The translations under genes and the position numbers were made by a program. This document shows, piece by piece, positions 8,771-16,910 of a DNA stretch of 44,712 nt. This DNA comes from Candidatus Paralachnospira sangeri (lineage in GTDB: Bacteria; Bacillota; Clostridia; Lachnospirales; Lachnospiraceae): contig CAJFOT010000126.1 in NCBI GenBank assembly GCA_904397815.1, forward strand, positions 1-44,712. Direction: 5' to 3'. Position 1 is the stretch's first letter, and the number at the start of each line of letters is the position of its first letter. The notes under the pieces are model-generated. The model did no database searches. It was not told where the DNA came from and worked only from the letters and a program-made list of their open reading frames with translations.

Positions 8771-10216
8771 CTATCCGTTTTCCTTCAGCCCCTCCTGCGC
8801 CGGCCCGTCCAGCAGCTCGCCTTTATAGCTGAACCGTGATCCGTGACAGGGGCAGTCCCAGCTTTTTTCGTCCTGATTGAAGGTGAGCTGGCAGCCCATG
8901 TGGGGACATCGGGGCGACACCGGATAGATGCCTCCGGCCTCGTCCATATAGACGCCGGCTTTTCTTCCTTTCCACTCCACGATTTTTCCTTCTCCCGGTT
9001 TCAGCCCTGCCAGCGCTTCTTTGGGCGGCAGCCAGGCTTTCGCCAGGTTTTTCGCCGTTTTCCCGCTGTGGCTGAAGAACTGGCTGGAGGACGCTCCCGG
9101 CGTCAGGCGGGAGGGGGAGAATACGCCGGCCCATTCAGGGGTATTGCCGGTAATCATTCCGGAGAGGATCAACGCCGATACCATTGAAGAGGTCATCCCC
9201 CATTTTCCAAACCCGGCGGCTACATACCAGTGATCTGTCATCCGGGAAAACCGGCCGATATAGGGCAGGCCGTCCATGGTCATGCAGTCCTGGGCTGACC
9301 ACCGGTCTGTCACCACAGCCCGGGGCCACCAGGTCCGGGCCCGCAGGCCCAGCTTCTCATACCGGGAGGCCAGTCCCCAGTGCTCTCCGGTCCGGTGCCC
9401 TTCTCCGCCCAGCAGCAAATGGTCGCCAGCCGTCCGAAAAGAATAGCTGTGATCCGGGTCAGCTCCCAGATACATATGCTCCGGCAGAAAGGCGTCCTTC
9501 AGCGCCAGCACATAGCTTCTCTGCTGATACATCCGCATAAAATAAAAGCCCGGGAAATTCACAAATGGATAGTGGCAGGCAAATATAATATAATCCGCCT
9601 TTACCGTTCCCCAGTTGGTCATTACCCGGTCATGCTCTGCGCTGACCACTTTTGTATGCTCATAGATCTCCAGCTCCCGGGAAAGATGCTCCAGAAATTT
9701 CAAGGGTGAAAATCTGGCCTGTCCCGAAAACCGGACCGCTCCCTTTACCGGAAAGGGAAGCTCTGTCTCCTCTGTATAATTCCCGTGGATTCCGCAGGCT
9801 GCAGCCGCCGCGGCCTCCCTCTCCATCTCCTCGCTGCTCCTGACAGAATAGAGATAGGCGGCACATCTGTGAAAGTCGCAGTCAATCTTTTCCCGGCGAA
9901 TCAGACGGCCGTACTCTGTCACCGCATACTGATTTCCCTGGGCATACTGCCTGGCCCGCTCCCGTCCCAGCCGGCTCACCAGCCTGGCGTAAGCACATCC
10001 ATGCTGAGACGTGATCTTTCCCGTCGTCTTTCCCGTCTGCCCGCTGCCGATCCGGTCTGCCTCCAGAATCACCGTTTTTACGCCTGCATTCTGAAGATAA
10101 TAGCCGGTTAAAATGCCGCACAGACCGCCGCCAATCACCACGGCCTCCCGTTCGATATTCCCCGGCAGGTTTTTCCGCTCCGGCAGCGTCACTTCATGTT
10201 CCCATATGGATTCCAA
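8771..10216 (-). CDS. FAD-dependent oxidoreductase with C-terminal Rieske [2Fe-2S] domain
   Basis: The 481-residue protein joins a DAO-type flavoprotein domain to a Rieske domain. The Rossmann motif AVVIGGGLCGILTGYYL is at about residues 25-41, followed by GSGQTGKTTGKITSQHG. The Rieske ligands are CPHMGC (about 437-442) and CPCHGSRF (about 457-464), giving the two Cys-His pairs. Such proteins are annotated as glycine/D-amino-acid-oxidase-like dehydrogenases, but their substrate is not established. The start is TTG at 10216, preceded by GAGGTGAT at normal spacing. The C terminus ends shortly after the Rieske motif, as usual. It is followed on the other strand by buk, convergent. Confidence 0.85.
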   Translation of the reverse strand: MESIWEHEVTLPERKNLPGNIEREAVVIGGGLCGILTGYYLQNAGVKTVILEADRIGSGQTGKTTGKITSQHGCAYARLVSRLGRERARQYAQGNQYAVTEYGRLIRREKIDCDFHRCAAYLYSVRSSEEMEREAAAAAACGIHGNYTEETELPFPVKGAVRFSGQARFSPLKFLEHLSRELEIYEHTKVVSAEHDRVMTNWGTVKADYIIFACHYPFVNFPGFYFMRMYQQRSYVLALKDAFLPEHMYLGADPDHSYSFRTAGDHLLLGGEGHRTGEHWGLASRYEKLGLRARTWWPRAVVTDRWSAQDCMTMDGLPYIGRFSRMTDHWYVAAGFGKWGMTSSMVSALILSGMITGNTPEWAGVFSPSRLTPGASSSQFFSHSGKTAKNLAKAWLPPKEALAGLKPGEGKIVEWKGRKAGVYMDEAGGIYPVSPRCPHMGCQLTFNQDEKSWDCPCHGSRFSYKGELLDGPAQEGLKENG

Positions 10217-10247
10217 TTTTCCATCACCTCAAACAGGCTCCCGCCAT

Positions 10248-10433
10248 TTAATACAGCTGTACCGCCAGCAGAATCACTGCCATACAGTACAGCAGGCTGA
10301 TGGAAGTGGCAACCGTACACAGCACCGTCACTGCCACCACATTCCATCCCTTATTCATACGCTGGATCACTGCTGACACAATCAGCCCCAGCAGGCTGAC
10401 TGCCAGAATGTAAATTGATATCTCAAATGTCAT
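10248..10433 (-). CDS. Small two-helix membrane protein, unknown
   Basis: A 61-residue product made almost entirely of two hydrophobic helices (about 5-25 and 33-58) separated by a short basic turn, IQRMNKGWN. I do not recognise the family. A G-rich ribosome site lies close to the ATG. It sits 31 bp upstream of the FAD/Rieske gene on the same strand, so the two could be cotranscribed and this could be a membrane partner; that is inference from position only. Confidence 0.5.
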   Translation of the reverse strand: MTFEISIYILAVSLLGLIVSAVIQRMNKGWNVVAVTVLCTVATSISLLYCMAVILLAVQLY

Positions 10434-10459
10434 AAGCCCCCTCTTTCCCGGGCAGCGGC

Positions 10460-10684
10460 TTATTCCTCCTGATGATTCAGTAAAGCTTCGGCCTCTGCCC
10501 GCATCTGCCGTTTTCTTTTGTTCAATATCCCGCCGATTCTGCCGCTCTCCTTGGCAGAGAGGGATCTCCAGCCACCCTCCAGCACTTTCTGGGCGCAGCC
10601 GATTTCCTCCGCCACCTCGAATTTCAGTTTTTCCTCCGGTGTCATATTGTTCACGTCGATTGGTTTGTCTTTTTTCTTACCCAT
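10460..10684 (-). CDS. Small acid-soluble spore protein, alpha/beta type
   Basis: A 74-residue basic protein preceded by a strong AAGGAGG. The segment LKFEVAEEIGCAQKVLEGGW (about 25-44) followed by LSAKESGRIGGILNKRKRQM matches the alpha/beta SASP pattern, in which the EI(A)xELG and GxxGGxxxKR segments contact DNA. Such proteins coat and protect DNA in spores and are made in the forespore under sigma-G; I could not confirm a sigma-G promoter. The N-terminal MGKKKDKPIDVNNMTPEEK extension and the insert between motifs are typical of the divergent clostridial members. This is the main evidence that the organism sporulates. Confidence 0.75.
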   Translation of the reverse strand: MGKKKDKPIDVNNMTPEEKLKFEVAEEIGCAQKVLEGGWRSLSAKESGRIGGILNKRKRQMRAEAEALLNHQEE

Positions 10685-10801
10685 AGCTTCCTCCTTACAG
10701 CAAAAAATCCGTTACCGATATTCTTGCCAGAATTCGGGAAGCTATGCAGAAATCCGCGATTACCGGAGGATTTGCGGCAAGCGGCAATTATTTGTTCTTT
10801 G

Positions 10802-10987
10802 TTATAAGTCGGATGGAATAATAATCATGGCGATAATATATGCCACGATGCCGGTGCCGGTCAGGCCGATCAGCGCCCAGACCAGGCGGATAATGGTGGG
10901 ATCAATGTGAAAAAATTCTCCCAGCCCGCCGCATACACCTGCAATCATTCTGTTGGTTGATGATCTGTAAAGTCTCTTGCCATTCAT
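10802..10987 (-). CDS. PspC domain membrane protein
   Basis: A 61-residue PspC-family protein: the start KRLYRSSTNRMIAGVCGGLG and the following HIDPTIIRLVWAL are the family signature, ending in one hydrophobic helix (about 34-57). PspC proteins are associated with envelope stress responses. It is downstream of DUF4097 and DUF1700 genes on the same strand, a frequent association with PadR regulators in Firmicutes, so it may belong to the same envelope-stress group. AAGGA precedes the ATG. The length is normal for the stand-alone domain. Confidence 0.85.
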   Translation of the reverse strand: MNGKRLYRSSTNRMIAGVCGGLGEFFHIDPTIIRLVWALIGLTGTGIVAYIIAMIIIPSDL

Positions 10988-11061
10988 AAAATCCTTGCCT
11001 CACTTTCTGTCTCCGTCATATTTCCTGTTTACATATTTTTATTTCCTGTTTAACCGCCAAT

Positions 11062-11904
11062 TTAATAACCGAAATAGATCTCTGTAGATCCCATCCCATT
11101 TTCCACATGGATGGTTCTGTCCTGTCCGTTGTCCTGGGTGACAGGCAGATCGGTAAAATCAAAGGTCTCTTCGCCCAGAGTAACCTCTCCCATTTCACTG
11201 CTGATCTCGTAATCATAATCCGACCGTTCTCCCGGCAGCGACAGCATTGTATTGCCGATCCCGGTGCTGATATTCGCCGTTCCCAGCTGGGCCGCCGACA
11301 GATCCATTGTTCCGATGCCGGTCTCAGCTTCCAGATGTTCCGTCCGCAAGTCATAGGCATTGCAGGTGCCTGCGCCGGTGGTAAGCCGGCAGTTCTCCTC
11401 GCCGGTAAGCCCATAGCCATAAAATTCTCCAGCTCCCACAGTCACCGAAATCTGCCCTGCAATCAGCCCATCAGCAATCTCTACCAATCCGGCACCTACG
11501 CTGATTTCAGCGGACTGAAACTGATATCCGCCAGGCAGAGAAAGGTACAGAGCCTCGTCAAAAGAATCCTGACCGGTATTAATACAAAGGGTATCTCCCT
11601 CCACGTAAATCTCTTCCAGATCGTAACCGGAATCCACATAGAAATAATCTGCGCTGCTGATATAGATTTCCCCATATCCGCCGTTGATATGAAGATGATT
11701 GATACTTTCTTCCTGAAAAGCCTGATAAATCGGATCATTCTCATCAACATCAGAAACGGCCTGGTCCGCGGCCTCCTCCACTGCAATCTCTGTCCTTTCA
11801 TCCCTGTGCCCAAACCGGAATGTGCCAAAGGCCAGAGTAATCACCAGCCCTACGGACAGAAAAAACAGCCCCAGCCGCAGATACGTCTTTTCTTTTTTAC
11901 TCAT
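11062..11904 (-). CDS. Membrane-anchored DUF4097-like beta-helix protein
   Basis: The 280-residue product has one N-terminal transmembrane segment (about 8-27, LRLGLFFLSVGLVITLAFG). A long outside domain of short repetitive beta strands rich in GAG, GIG and GYG turns follows, for example SVGAGLVEI, TVGAGEFYG, TTGAGTCNA, ETGIGTMDL and STGIGNTML. That pattern fits DUF4097/adhesin-like beta-solenoids. It overlaps the DUF1700 gene upstream by 8 bp and is third in the PadR-DUF1700-DUF4097 operon. The molecular role of this family is not known; the module is commonly linked to envelope sensing. The start has GGGAGG upstream. Confidence 0.75.
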   Translation of the reverse strand: MSKKEKTYLRLGLFFLSVGLVITLAFGTFRFGHRDERTEIAVEEAADQAVSDVDENDPIYQAFQEESINHLHINGGYGEIYISSADYFYVDSGYDLEEIYVEGDTLCINTGQDSFDEALYLSLPGGYQFQSAEISVGAGLVEIADGLIAGQISVTVGAGEFYGYGLTGEENCRLTTGAGTCNAYDLRTEHLEAETGIGTMDLSAAQLGTANISTGIGNTMLSLPGERSDYDYEISSEMGEVTLGEETFDFTDLPVTQDNGQDRTIHVENGMGSTEIYFGY

Positions 11905-12577
11905 TGCGCTGTCCCTCCCGGTTTCTTCTGCTCAATTTTCCCAGCTGCCTGCTGGCCCCGTGAAGGAGGGCCGGCAGCCACTTCCCATAGAAACGGATAC
12001 ACAGTACATTTCCCAGGCAGCCGATTCCCAGGCTGATAAATCCCAGGCCGATCAGTGTCAGTCCCTGGGCCGGCATCCAGAACAGGAGGAAAAATCCCAC
12101 CAGCACGCCGATCATGCCCAGGATAATCCCCACCACTGTGCATACCGCAATGCCAATCAGCAGCACAACCACCGTCATCACCACATTCAGGGACATCCCG
12201 AAGATCTGCCCCAGAGCACGCAGGATCATCGGCAGGATAAACAGGACGAAACAGGCTATGATGCCGATCTTAATCCATCTGCGCTGCTTATCCGCCTTTG
12301 TCTCCACCGGGATCACCTCCTTGGCCGGCTCCTCCCAGTCCGGATTTTCAAATCCTTTCTCTGTGAACTCTCCGTCCTCTTCCTCGAACTGCCCCATCAC
12401 AGCGGCAGCGATTTTTCTGGGAGAGCCCAGCTCCTCCAGGACTTTCGCCTCATTCTCCAGCCCGGCGTCCTCGATATATTCCCTGTAGTACGTCAGCGCC
12501 TCATCCCGCTCCTGCTCAGACAGGCCAGCCAGGAGCCCCTCCAGTTCTGATAAAAATTCTTCTTTGCTCATACTCAT
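11897..12577 (-). CDS. DUF1700 (HAAS-type) membrane protein
   Basis: A 226-residue protein with the characteristic N-terminal helical domain, SKEEFLSELEGLLAGLSEQE followed by RDEALTYYREYIEDAG (about 4-38). A charged linker follows, then four or so hydrophobic helices from about residue 108 to 205. Such proteins are almost always encoded beside a PadR-like regulator, as here (4-bp overlap with the PadR gene upstream). GGAGG lies 7 nt before the ATG. The family may act as a membrane sensor or antagonist of PadR, but that is not established. Confidence 0.85.
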   Translation of the reverse strand: MSMSKEEFLSELEGLLAGLSEQERDEALTYYREYIEDAGLENEAKVLEELGSPRKIAAAVMGQFEEEDGEFTEKGFENPDWEEPAKEVIPVETKADKQRRWIKIGIIACFVLFILPMILRALGQIFGMSLNVVMTVVVLLIGIAVCTVVGIILGMIGVLVGFFLLFWMPAQGLTLIGLGFISLGIGCLGNVLCIRFYGKWLPALLHGASRQLGKLSRRNREGQRNE

Positions 12578-12894
12578 TTTTTAACCTCCGAAAAAATGCG
12601 GGAAATTTTCGATGAATAACTGATCCATTCTTCCCGGTACAGCCGCAGCTGTGCCCACCCCTTGTCTGTAATCTTATAATACCTGCGGTTTCTCCCCGCA
12701 AATTCCCTGTCATAAGCCTCCAGACAGGCCTCCTTCTGCAGCCGCCGCAGCACCGGATAAAGTGTGGACTCGGACACGCCGATCGCCTGCCTGACATCAT
12801 GGGTGATCTTATATCCGTAGGTTCCCTCCTCCTCCGTAGACACGACAGCCAGGACAATGGCATCCAGCAGGGCAGCGCCAGTATTAAATACCAT
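12574..12894 (-). CDS. PadR family transcriptional regulator
   Basis: A 106-residue winged-helix regulator of the short PadR class: LDAIVLAVVSTEEEGTYGYK, then SESTLYPVLRRLQKEACLEA (recognition helix region) and RRYYKITDKGWAQL (wing). It leads an operon with DUF1700 and DUF4097 genes, overlapping the former by 4 bp. The promoter at 13001-13029 overlaps a palindrome at 12986-13008, so autorepression is likely. AAGGAG precedes the ATG at normal spacing. The inducer is unknown; relatives respond to envelope-active compounds, but nothing here identifies one. Confidence 0.9.
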   Translation of the reverse strand: MVFNTGAALLDAIVLAVVSTEEEGTYGYKITHDVRQAIGVSESTLYPVLRRLQKEACLEAYDREFAGRNRRYYKITDKGWAQLRLYREEWISYSSKISRIFSEVKK

Positions 12895-12985
12895 CTCACC
12901 AGCTCCTTTTGTGTATGCAGGAACATTTCCGTTTCCCGCAGCTTCTGATTCAATACTTGTATTTTTATAATATTATTTAAGTCTC

Positions 12986-13008
12986 TATATTATATACTGT
13001 ATAATATA
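12986..13008. promoter_or_regulatory. Palindromic operator, probably for PadR
   Basis: Inverted repeat TATATTA (12986-12992) - 9 bp - TAATATA (13002-13008), overlapping the -10 box of the PadR operon promoter. Small PadR proteins often bind AT-rich palindromes in their own promoters; the assignment is inference from position and symmetry. Confidence 0.45.
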
Positions 13009-13029
13009 ATATTTTACATAGGTTGTCAA
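13001..13029 (-). promoter_or_regulatory. Promoter of the PadR-DUF1700-DUF4097 operon
   Basis: On the minus strand TTGACA (13029-13024), 17 bp, then TATTAT (13006-13001), about 107 bp upstream of the PadR start. It is a near-consensus sigma-A promoter whose -10 lies inside the palindrome at 12986-13008. Confidence 0.65.
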
Positions 13030-13052
13030 GAAAAATTTTCGGGTTTTATGTA
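13023..13052 (+). promoter_or_regulatory. Possible promoter of the PTS gene
   Basis: TTGTCA (13023-13028), 18 bp, TATGTA (13047-13052), about 60 bp upstream of the PTS start. Its -35 lies on top of the -35 of the divergent PadR promoter, so the two would compete. The match is moderate. Confidence 0.35.
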
Positions 13053-13114
13053 TGCCATATCAGAATCAGGGAGATAGTATAGGTTAAGATTTTTAACAGG
13101 AAAGGAATACCGAT

Positions 13115-15343
13115 ATGAAAGATAAGATCTTTGGCGTTCTCCAGCGTGTGGGGCGTTCCTTCATGCTTCCCATCGCCATTCTGCCGGTGGCCGGACTGTT
13201 TCTGGGCATCGGCGGCTCTTTTACCAACAGTCGTATGATTGAAGCCTACGGCCTCCAATCCATACTGGGAGAGGGAACATTTCTGTACAGTATTCTGACA
13301 GTACTGAACCGGTGCGGAGACATTGTGTTCACCAATCTGCCGCTGATTTTCGCCATTGGCGTGGCCATCGGCATGGCAAAAAAAGAAAAAGAGGTTGCGG
13401 CCCTGGCCGGCGCTATCGCATTCTTTGTTATGCACGCCGCCATCGGCGCCATGCTGTCTGTCTCCGGCTCTGCCGAAACCCTCCACTCCGGTTCTACAGT
13501 ATCAGTGCTGGGCATCCAGTCCCTGCAGATGGGTGTCTTCGGCGGTATTATCGTAGGGCTGGGGACAGCCGCCCTCCACAACCGCTATTATCAGATCCAG
13601 CTGCCCCAGGTGCTGTCCTTTTTCGGCGGCACCCGGTTCGTGCCGATCATTTCCTCAATTGTCTTTTTAATCGTCGGCATTGTTATGTTTTACATCTGGC
13701 CGGTAATCCAGAACGGCATCTATGCCATCGGCGATCTGGTGCGCAGCTCCGGCTATGCCGGCACCTTCCTTTACGGCCTGATGGAGCGGGCGCTGATTCC
13801 CTTCGGCCTGCACCATGTGTTTTACCTGCCCTTCTGGCAGACCGGTGTGGGCGGAAGCGCCGTAGTGGGCGGCCAGCTGATCGAGGGCGCCCAGAATATC
13901 TTTTTCGCCGAGCTGGCATATGGTGACATCGAGAAATTCAGCGTGGAAGCCACCCGCTTCATGTCCGGCAAATTTCCGCTGATGATTTTCGGCCTGCCCG
14001 GCGCTGCCCTGGCCATGTATCGGACAGCCCGCCCGGAAAACCGGAAGGCTGCAGGCGGCCTGCTGCTTTCCGCTGCTCTAACCTCCATGCTCACCGGCAT
14101 TACGGAACCGCTGGAATTTACCTTCCTTTTCGTGGCGCCCCTTCTTTATGTCATCCACTGTATCTTCGCCGGGGCTGCCTACATGCTGATGCACATCTTC
14201 CAGGTAGGCGTAGGCATGACCTTTTCAGGCGGCATCATCGACCTGACCCTCTTCGGCATTATGCAGGGAAACGACAAGACCAACTGGATCTGGATCGTGA
14301 TCGTGGGTATCTTCTACTTTATTGTTTACTATTTTCTCTTTTCCTTCCTGATCCGCCGGTTCGACTTTAAAACGCCGGGACGGGATGCGGGAGAAGAGGT
14401 AAAGCTGTACACCCGCCAGGATGTGGAAGCCAGAAAGGAAAGCGCCGGGCAGCCCCTGTCCGCCCATGAGGGCAGCCAGTCTGAGCTGATCATCCGGGGA
14501 CTGGGCGGCCGGCAGAACATCGCCGACCTGGACTGCTGCGCCACACGGCTGCGGTGTACCGTCCACAATTCCGATCTGGTCAGCGACCAGACTCTGAAAT
14601 CTACCGGCGCCTCTGGCGTCATCCACCGGGGAAACGGAGTGCAGATTATATACGGGCCCAATGTCACCGTTATAAAATCCCGGCTGGAAGATTATCTGGC
14701 AGCGGTAGAGGCAGGACAGATTTCCGAAAACCTGTCCCAGCCCCATGCCGGGCAGGAACCCCAGACCGGACAAAAAACCCCGGCAGATGCCGCCCCGGGC
14801 GCTGCCCGGCAGGAACAGCCGGAAGAAAGCCGGCAGGACGATACCTGGGCCATTCCCGGCACCCAGGAGCAGAAGGTGGTAAAATCCCGGATATTCACCA
14901 GTCCCATGAAAGGAACAGCCCGCTCCGTCACCGAAACCCGGGACCCGGCATTCTCTGCCAAAATGATGGGTGACGGCGCTGTCATCATCCCGAAAGAAGG
15001 CCTGATAACCGCCCCGGAAGACGCCATCATCAGCTTCGTCTTCCCCACCAGCCACGCAGTCGGACTGAAAACAAAAGACGGCTGTGAACTGCTGATCCAC
15101 ATCGGCATCGACACCGTAAAGCTGAACGGCAAAGGATTCACCGCACACGTAAAGGAGGGAGACCTGGTACAGAAAGGAGACCGCCTGATCACCTTCGACC
15201 TGGAACGCATCCGCAAAGAAGCCGCAGCGCCGGACACTCCGGTGGTGCTGACATCCCTGAACGAAAATCAGCGGGTGCGGATGCTGAAAGAAGGAGAGGT
15301 GGAAAAAGGAGAGCAGCTGTTCGTCCTGGAAGAGCTGGAGTAG
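13115..15343 (+). CDS. PTS glucose/maltose-family transporter, fused EIICBA
   Basis: The 742-residue protein imports and phosphorylates a sugar using PEP. The EIIC membrane domain spans about residues 1-420, starting RSFMLPIAILPVAGLFLGIG and containing ALIPFGLHHVFYLPFW and GITEPLEFTFLFVAP. EIIB has the phosphocysteine C475 in CATRLR. A Pro/Gln/Ala-rich linker (about 535-590) leads to EIIA, where H662 in LLIHIGIDTVKLNGKGF is the phosphohistidine. The TPGR...KLYTRQDVEARK segment after EIIC resembles maltose/alpha-glucoside transporters more than PtsG, but substrate is not fixed by this. AAGGA precedes the ATG. The convergent RpiR gene is a plausible regulator. No glycosidase lies next to it. 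Confidence 0.92.
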   Translation: MKDKIFGVLQRVGRSFMLPIAILPVAGLFLGIGGSFTNSRMIEAYGLQSILGEGTFLYSILTVLNRCGDIVFTNLPLIFAIGVAIGMAKKEKEVAALAGAIAFFVMHAAIGAMLSVSGSAETLHSGSTVSVLGIQSLQMGVFGGIIVGLGTAALHNRYYQIQLPQVLSFFGGTRFVPIISSIVFLIVGIVMFYIWPVIQNGIYAIGDLVRSSGYAGTFLYGLMERALIPFGLHHVFYLPFWQTGVGGSAVVGGQLIEGAQNIFFAELAYGDIEKFSVEATRFMSGKFPLMIFGLPGAALAMYRTARPENRKAAGGLLLSAALTSMLTGITEPLEFTFLFVAPLLYVIHCIFAGAAYMLMHIFQVGVGMTFSGGIIDLTLFGIMQGNDKTNWIWIVIVGIFYFIVYYFLFSFLIRRFDFKTPGRDAGEEVKLYTRQDVEARKESAGQPLSAHEGSQSELIIRGLGGRQNIADLDCCATRLRCTVHNSDLVSDQTLKSTGASGVIHRGNGVQIIYGPNVTVIKSRLEDYLAAVEAGQISENLSQPHAGQEPQTGQKTPADAAPGAARQEQPEESRQDDTWAIPGTQEQKVVKSRIFTSPMKGTARSVTETRDPAFSAKMMGDGAVIIPKEGLITAPEDAIISFVFPTSHAVGLKTKDGCELLIHIGIDTVKLNGKGFTAHVKEGDLVQKGDRLITFDLERIRKEAAAPDTPVVLTSLNENQRVRMLKEGEVEKGEQLFVLEELE

Positions 15344-15349
15344 AGATGT

Positions 15350-15437
15350 TTTCGTTCAAAGGCTTGCACAGCCCGGACGGCACCCTTCGCCTGCGGCTGG
15401 CGGGGCCGTCCGTTCTGCCTGTGCAAGCCCCCGGACA
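15350..15437. repeat. Palindromic hairpin of the dispersed element family, between convergent genes
   Basis: An 11-bp perfect outer stem GGCTTGCACAG (15361-15371) / CTGTGCAAGCC (15419-15429) and an 8-bp inner stem CGGACGGC / GCCGTCCG (15374-15381 with 15405-15412) enclose a third small CGCC/GGCG helix. The flanks TTTTCGTTCAAAGG and CCCCCGGACAAAAACC resemble the outer ends of the palindrome at 25971-26476. It fills the gap between the PTS gene (+) and rpiR-type gene (-) and may work as a bidirectional terminator. Confidence 0.6.
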
Positions 15438-15448
15438 AAAACCCTCCT

Positions 15449-16279
15449 TCACCGCTCCGGCGCATATGTTTTTTTCATCTTATGAAGCCTGTCCAGCCGG
15501 CGTGCCGATGCTTCTCCCATCTGTTCTGACACTGCCACCACCAGAGCGTCCACCACTGCGGCGGGTGCTGTCATGGAATGATATTCTTTCGGTTCTCCCC
15601 GATAAACAAAAAGCTGGATGTCCGCCTGTTCCTCCTCAGGAATAAAGGCGCGGCTGCAAAAAGCGATGGTGGTATAACCGACCTCCCTCTGATGGCAGAG
15701 GATCATCCTGCCCTCTGATGACACTTTGGAAAAGCTGAAAAGGACTACGGCGTCCTCTTTCCTGATCTCCGCCAGTCCTTCCAGCACCTCAGAGCCGCCG
15801 GAAGGGAGAAGAACCGTATCGATCCCCAGACGGCGCAGCCGGAACATCAGCAGCTGAGCCGGAGAAGCGGAAGCACTTTTCCCGTGGATAAAAACCCGGC
15901 GGGCTCCCAGCACTATATCCACTGCCCTCCGGAACTGGCCCGGGTCCAGTCCTTCCAATGTCTTCTGCAGGTAAGTCTGCTGACGCAGAATCCAGTTTTC
16001 CACTGTAAATTCCTTATCTGCGCTGAGGGTAGCCAGCATCTTGACCGCAGGGCCTTCCACCATGCTCTGGTCTGCCACCGCCCGCTTCAGCTCTTTATAA
16101 TCCTCAAACCCCACCCGTCGAACAAAACGAGACAGGGTTGCAGGAGATACATCCAGCCGTCTGCTGATAGTTCCAATCGAAGAAAATAAAAACTCCTCTG
16201 TATGGCTAGAAATATAATCCATAATTCTGGATTCAGATTTTGTCATCTGTTCCGGCATATTCGGAAATTGCAGCCGCAT
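15449..16279 (-). CDS. RpiR/MurR family transcriptional regulator
   Basis: A 276-residue regulator with an N-terminal HTH domain (about 1-77; TISRRLDVSPATLSRFVRRV is the recognition region, followed by GFEDYKELKR). A C-terminal SIS sugar-phosphate-binding domain spans about 125-255 and includes ARRVFIHGKSASASPAQLLM. Such proteins sense phosphosugars and control sugar catabolism genes. It is convergent with the PTS gene, separated only by the hairpin at 15350-15437, so it may regulate that transporter; this is inference. The ATG follows AGGAGG. The PepSY lipoprotein gene ends 13 bp upstream and is probably cotranscribed. Confidence 0.9.
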   Translation of the reverse strand: MRLQFPNMPEQMTKSESRIMDYISSHTEEFLFSSIGTISRRLDVSPATLSRFVRRVGFEDYKELKRAVADQSMVEGPAVKMLATLSADKEFTVENWILRQQTYLQKTLEGLDPGQFRRAVDIVLGARRVFIHGKSASASPAQLLMFRLRRLGIDTVLLPSGGSEVLEGLAEIRKEDAVVLFSFSKVSSEGRMILCHQREVGYTTIAFCSRAFIPEEEQADIQLFVYRGEPKEYHSMTAPAAVVDALVVAVSEQMGEASARRLDRLHKMKKTYAPER

Positions 16280-16292
16280 TTTTGTTCCTCCT

Positions 16293-16883
16293 CTATTCCC
16301 TCAGATCTGCATTCCAATCAAAAATCCGTCCAGTCTGCCCATCCAGTTCGAACTCATATTTTATTCCATTATGATAGAATTCTCCTTCATAGATGGTACG
16401 GCCATCGTTGCTTTCTTCCCATATCCGGATGCCGTCCGCAGACGCTCCCTCTGCTTTGACTGACACAATCTTCATGGCTTCCTCTTCTGTTACGGGGCTT
16501 CCTCCCAATCTGTCCAGCCATTCTTCATCCACTTCATAATCTGCTCCTATAATTAATCCATCGGACACGGCAATTTCAAAATCATAATCTCCATACGCAG
16601 TTTCAAACTCTACCTGATAAATAGAAATATCATTCTCGCTGTCCTGCTCCACTTTGATATTATCAGCGTCCTCTCGTGGTACGCCGGCATTTTCCAGCGC
16701 AATCTCCAGGGCGGTATCCCCGTCAATTTTCAGCCCGGATTCCGTCGGCATATCCTGGATAATCTGTACAGTCTTTTTCTCCGCATCACCGGCTGACGGC
16801 ACGTCAGGACTGCCTCCGCACCCGGAAACAAGCAAAGCGGCTGTCGCAGCAGCCGCTATCATAACAGACATATTACCTTTCAT
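16293..16883 (-). CDS. PepSY-domain lipoprotein
   Basis: A 196-residue exported lipoprotein: signal peptide MKGNMSVMIAAAATAALLVS with the lipobox LVSGC and acylated Cys22. Two PepSY repeats follow, about 55-120 (GDTALEIALENAGVPREDAD and the YDFEIAVSDGLIIGADYEVD segment) and about 130-192 (VTEEEAMKIVSVKAEGASAD to KYEFELDGQTGRIFDWNADL). PepSY proteins are often thought to restrain proteases, but the role here is unknown. GGGAGG precedes the ATG. It lies directly upstream of the RpiR gene on the same strand. Confidence 0.88.
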   Translation of the reverse strand: MKGNMSVMIAAAATAALLVSGCGGSPDVPSAGDAEKKTVQIIQDMPTESGLKIDGDTALEIALENAGVPREDADNIKVEQDSENDISIYQVEFETAYGDYDFEIAVSDGLIIGADYEVDEEWLDRLGGSPVTEEEAMKIVSVKAEGASADGIRIWEESNDGRTIYEGEFYHNGIKYEFELDGQTGRIFDWNADLRE

Positions 16884-16910
16884 GATATTTCCTCCCGCAG
16901 TTACAGAATA

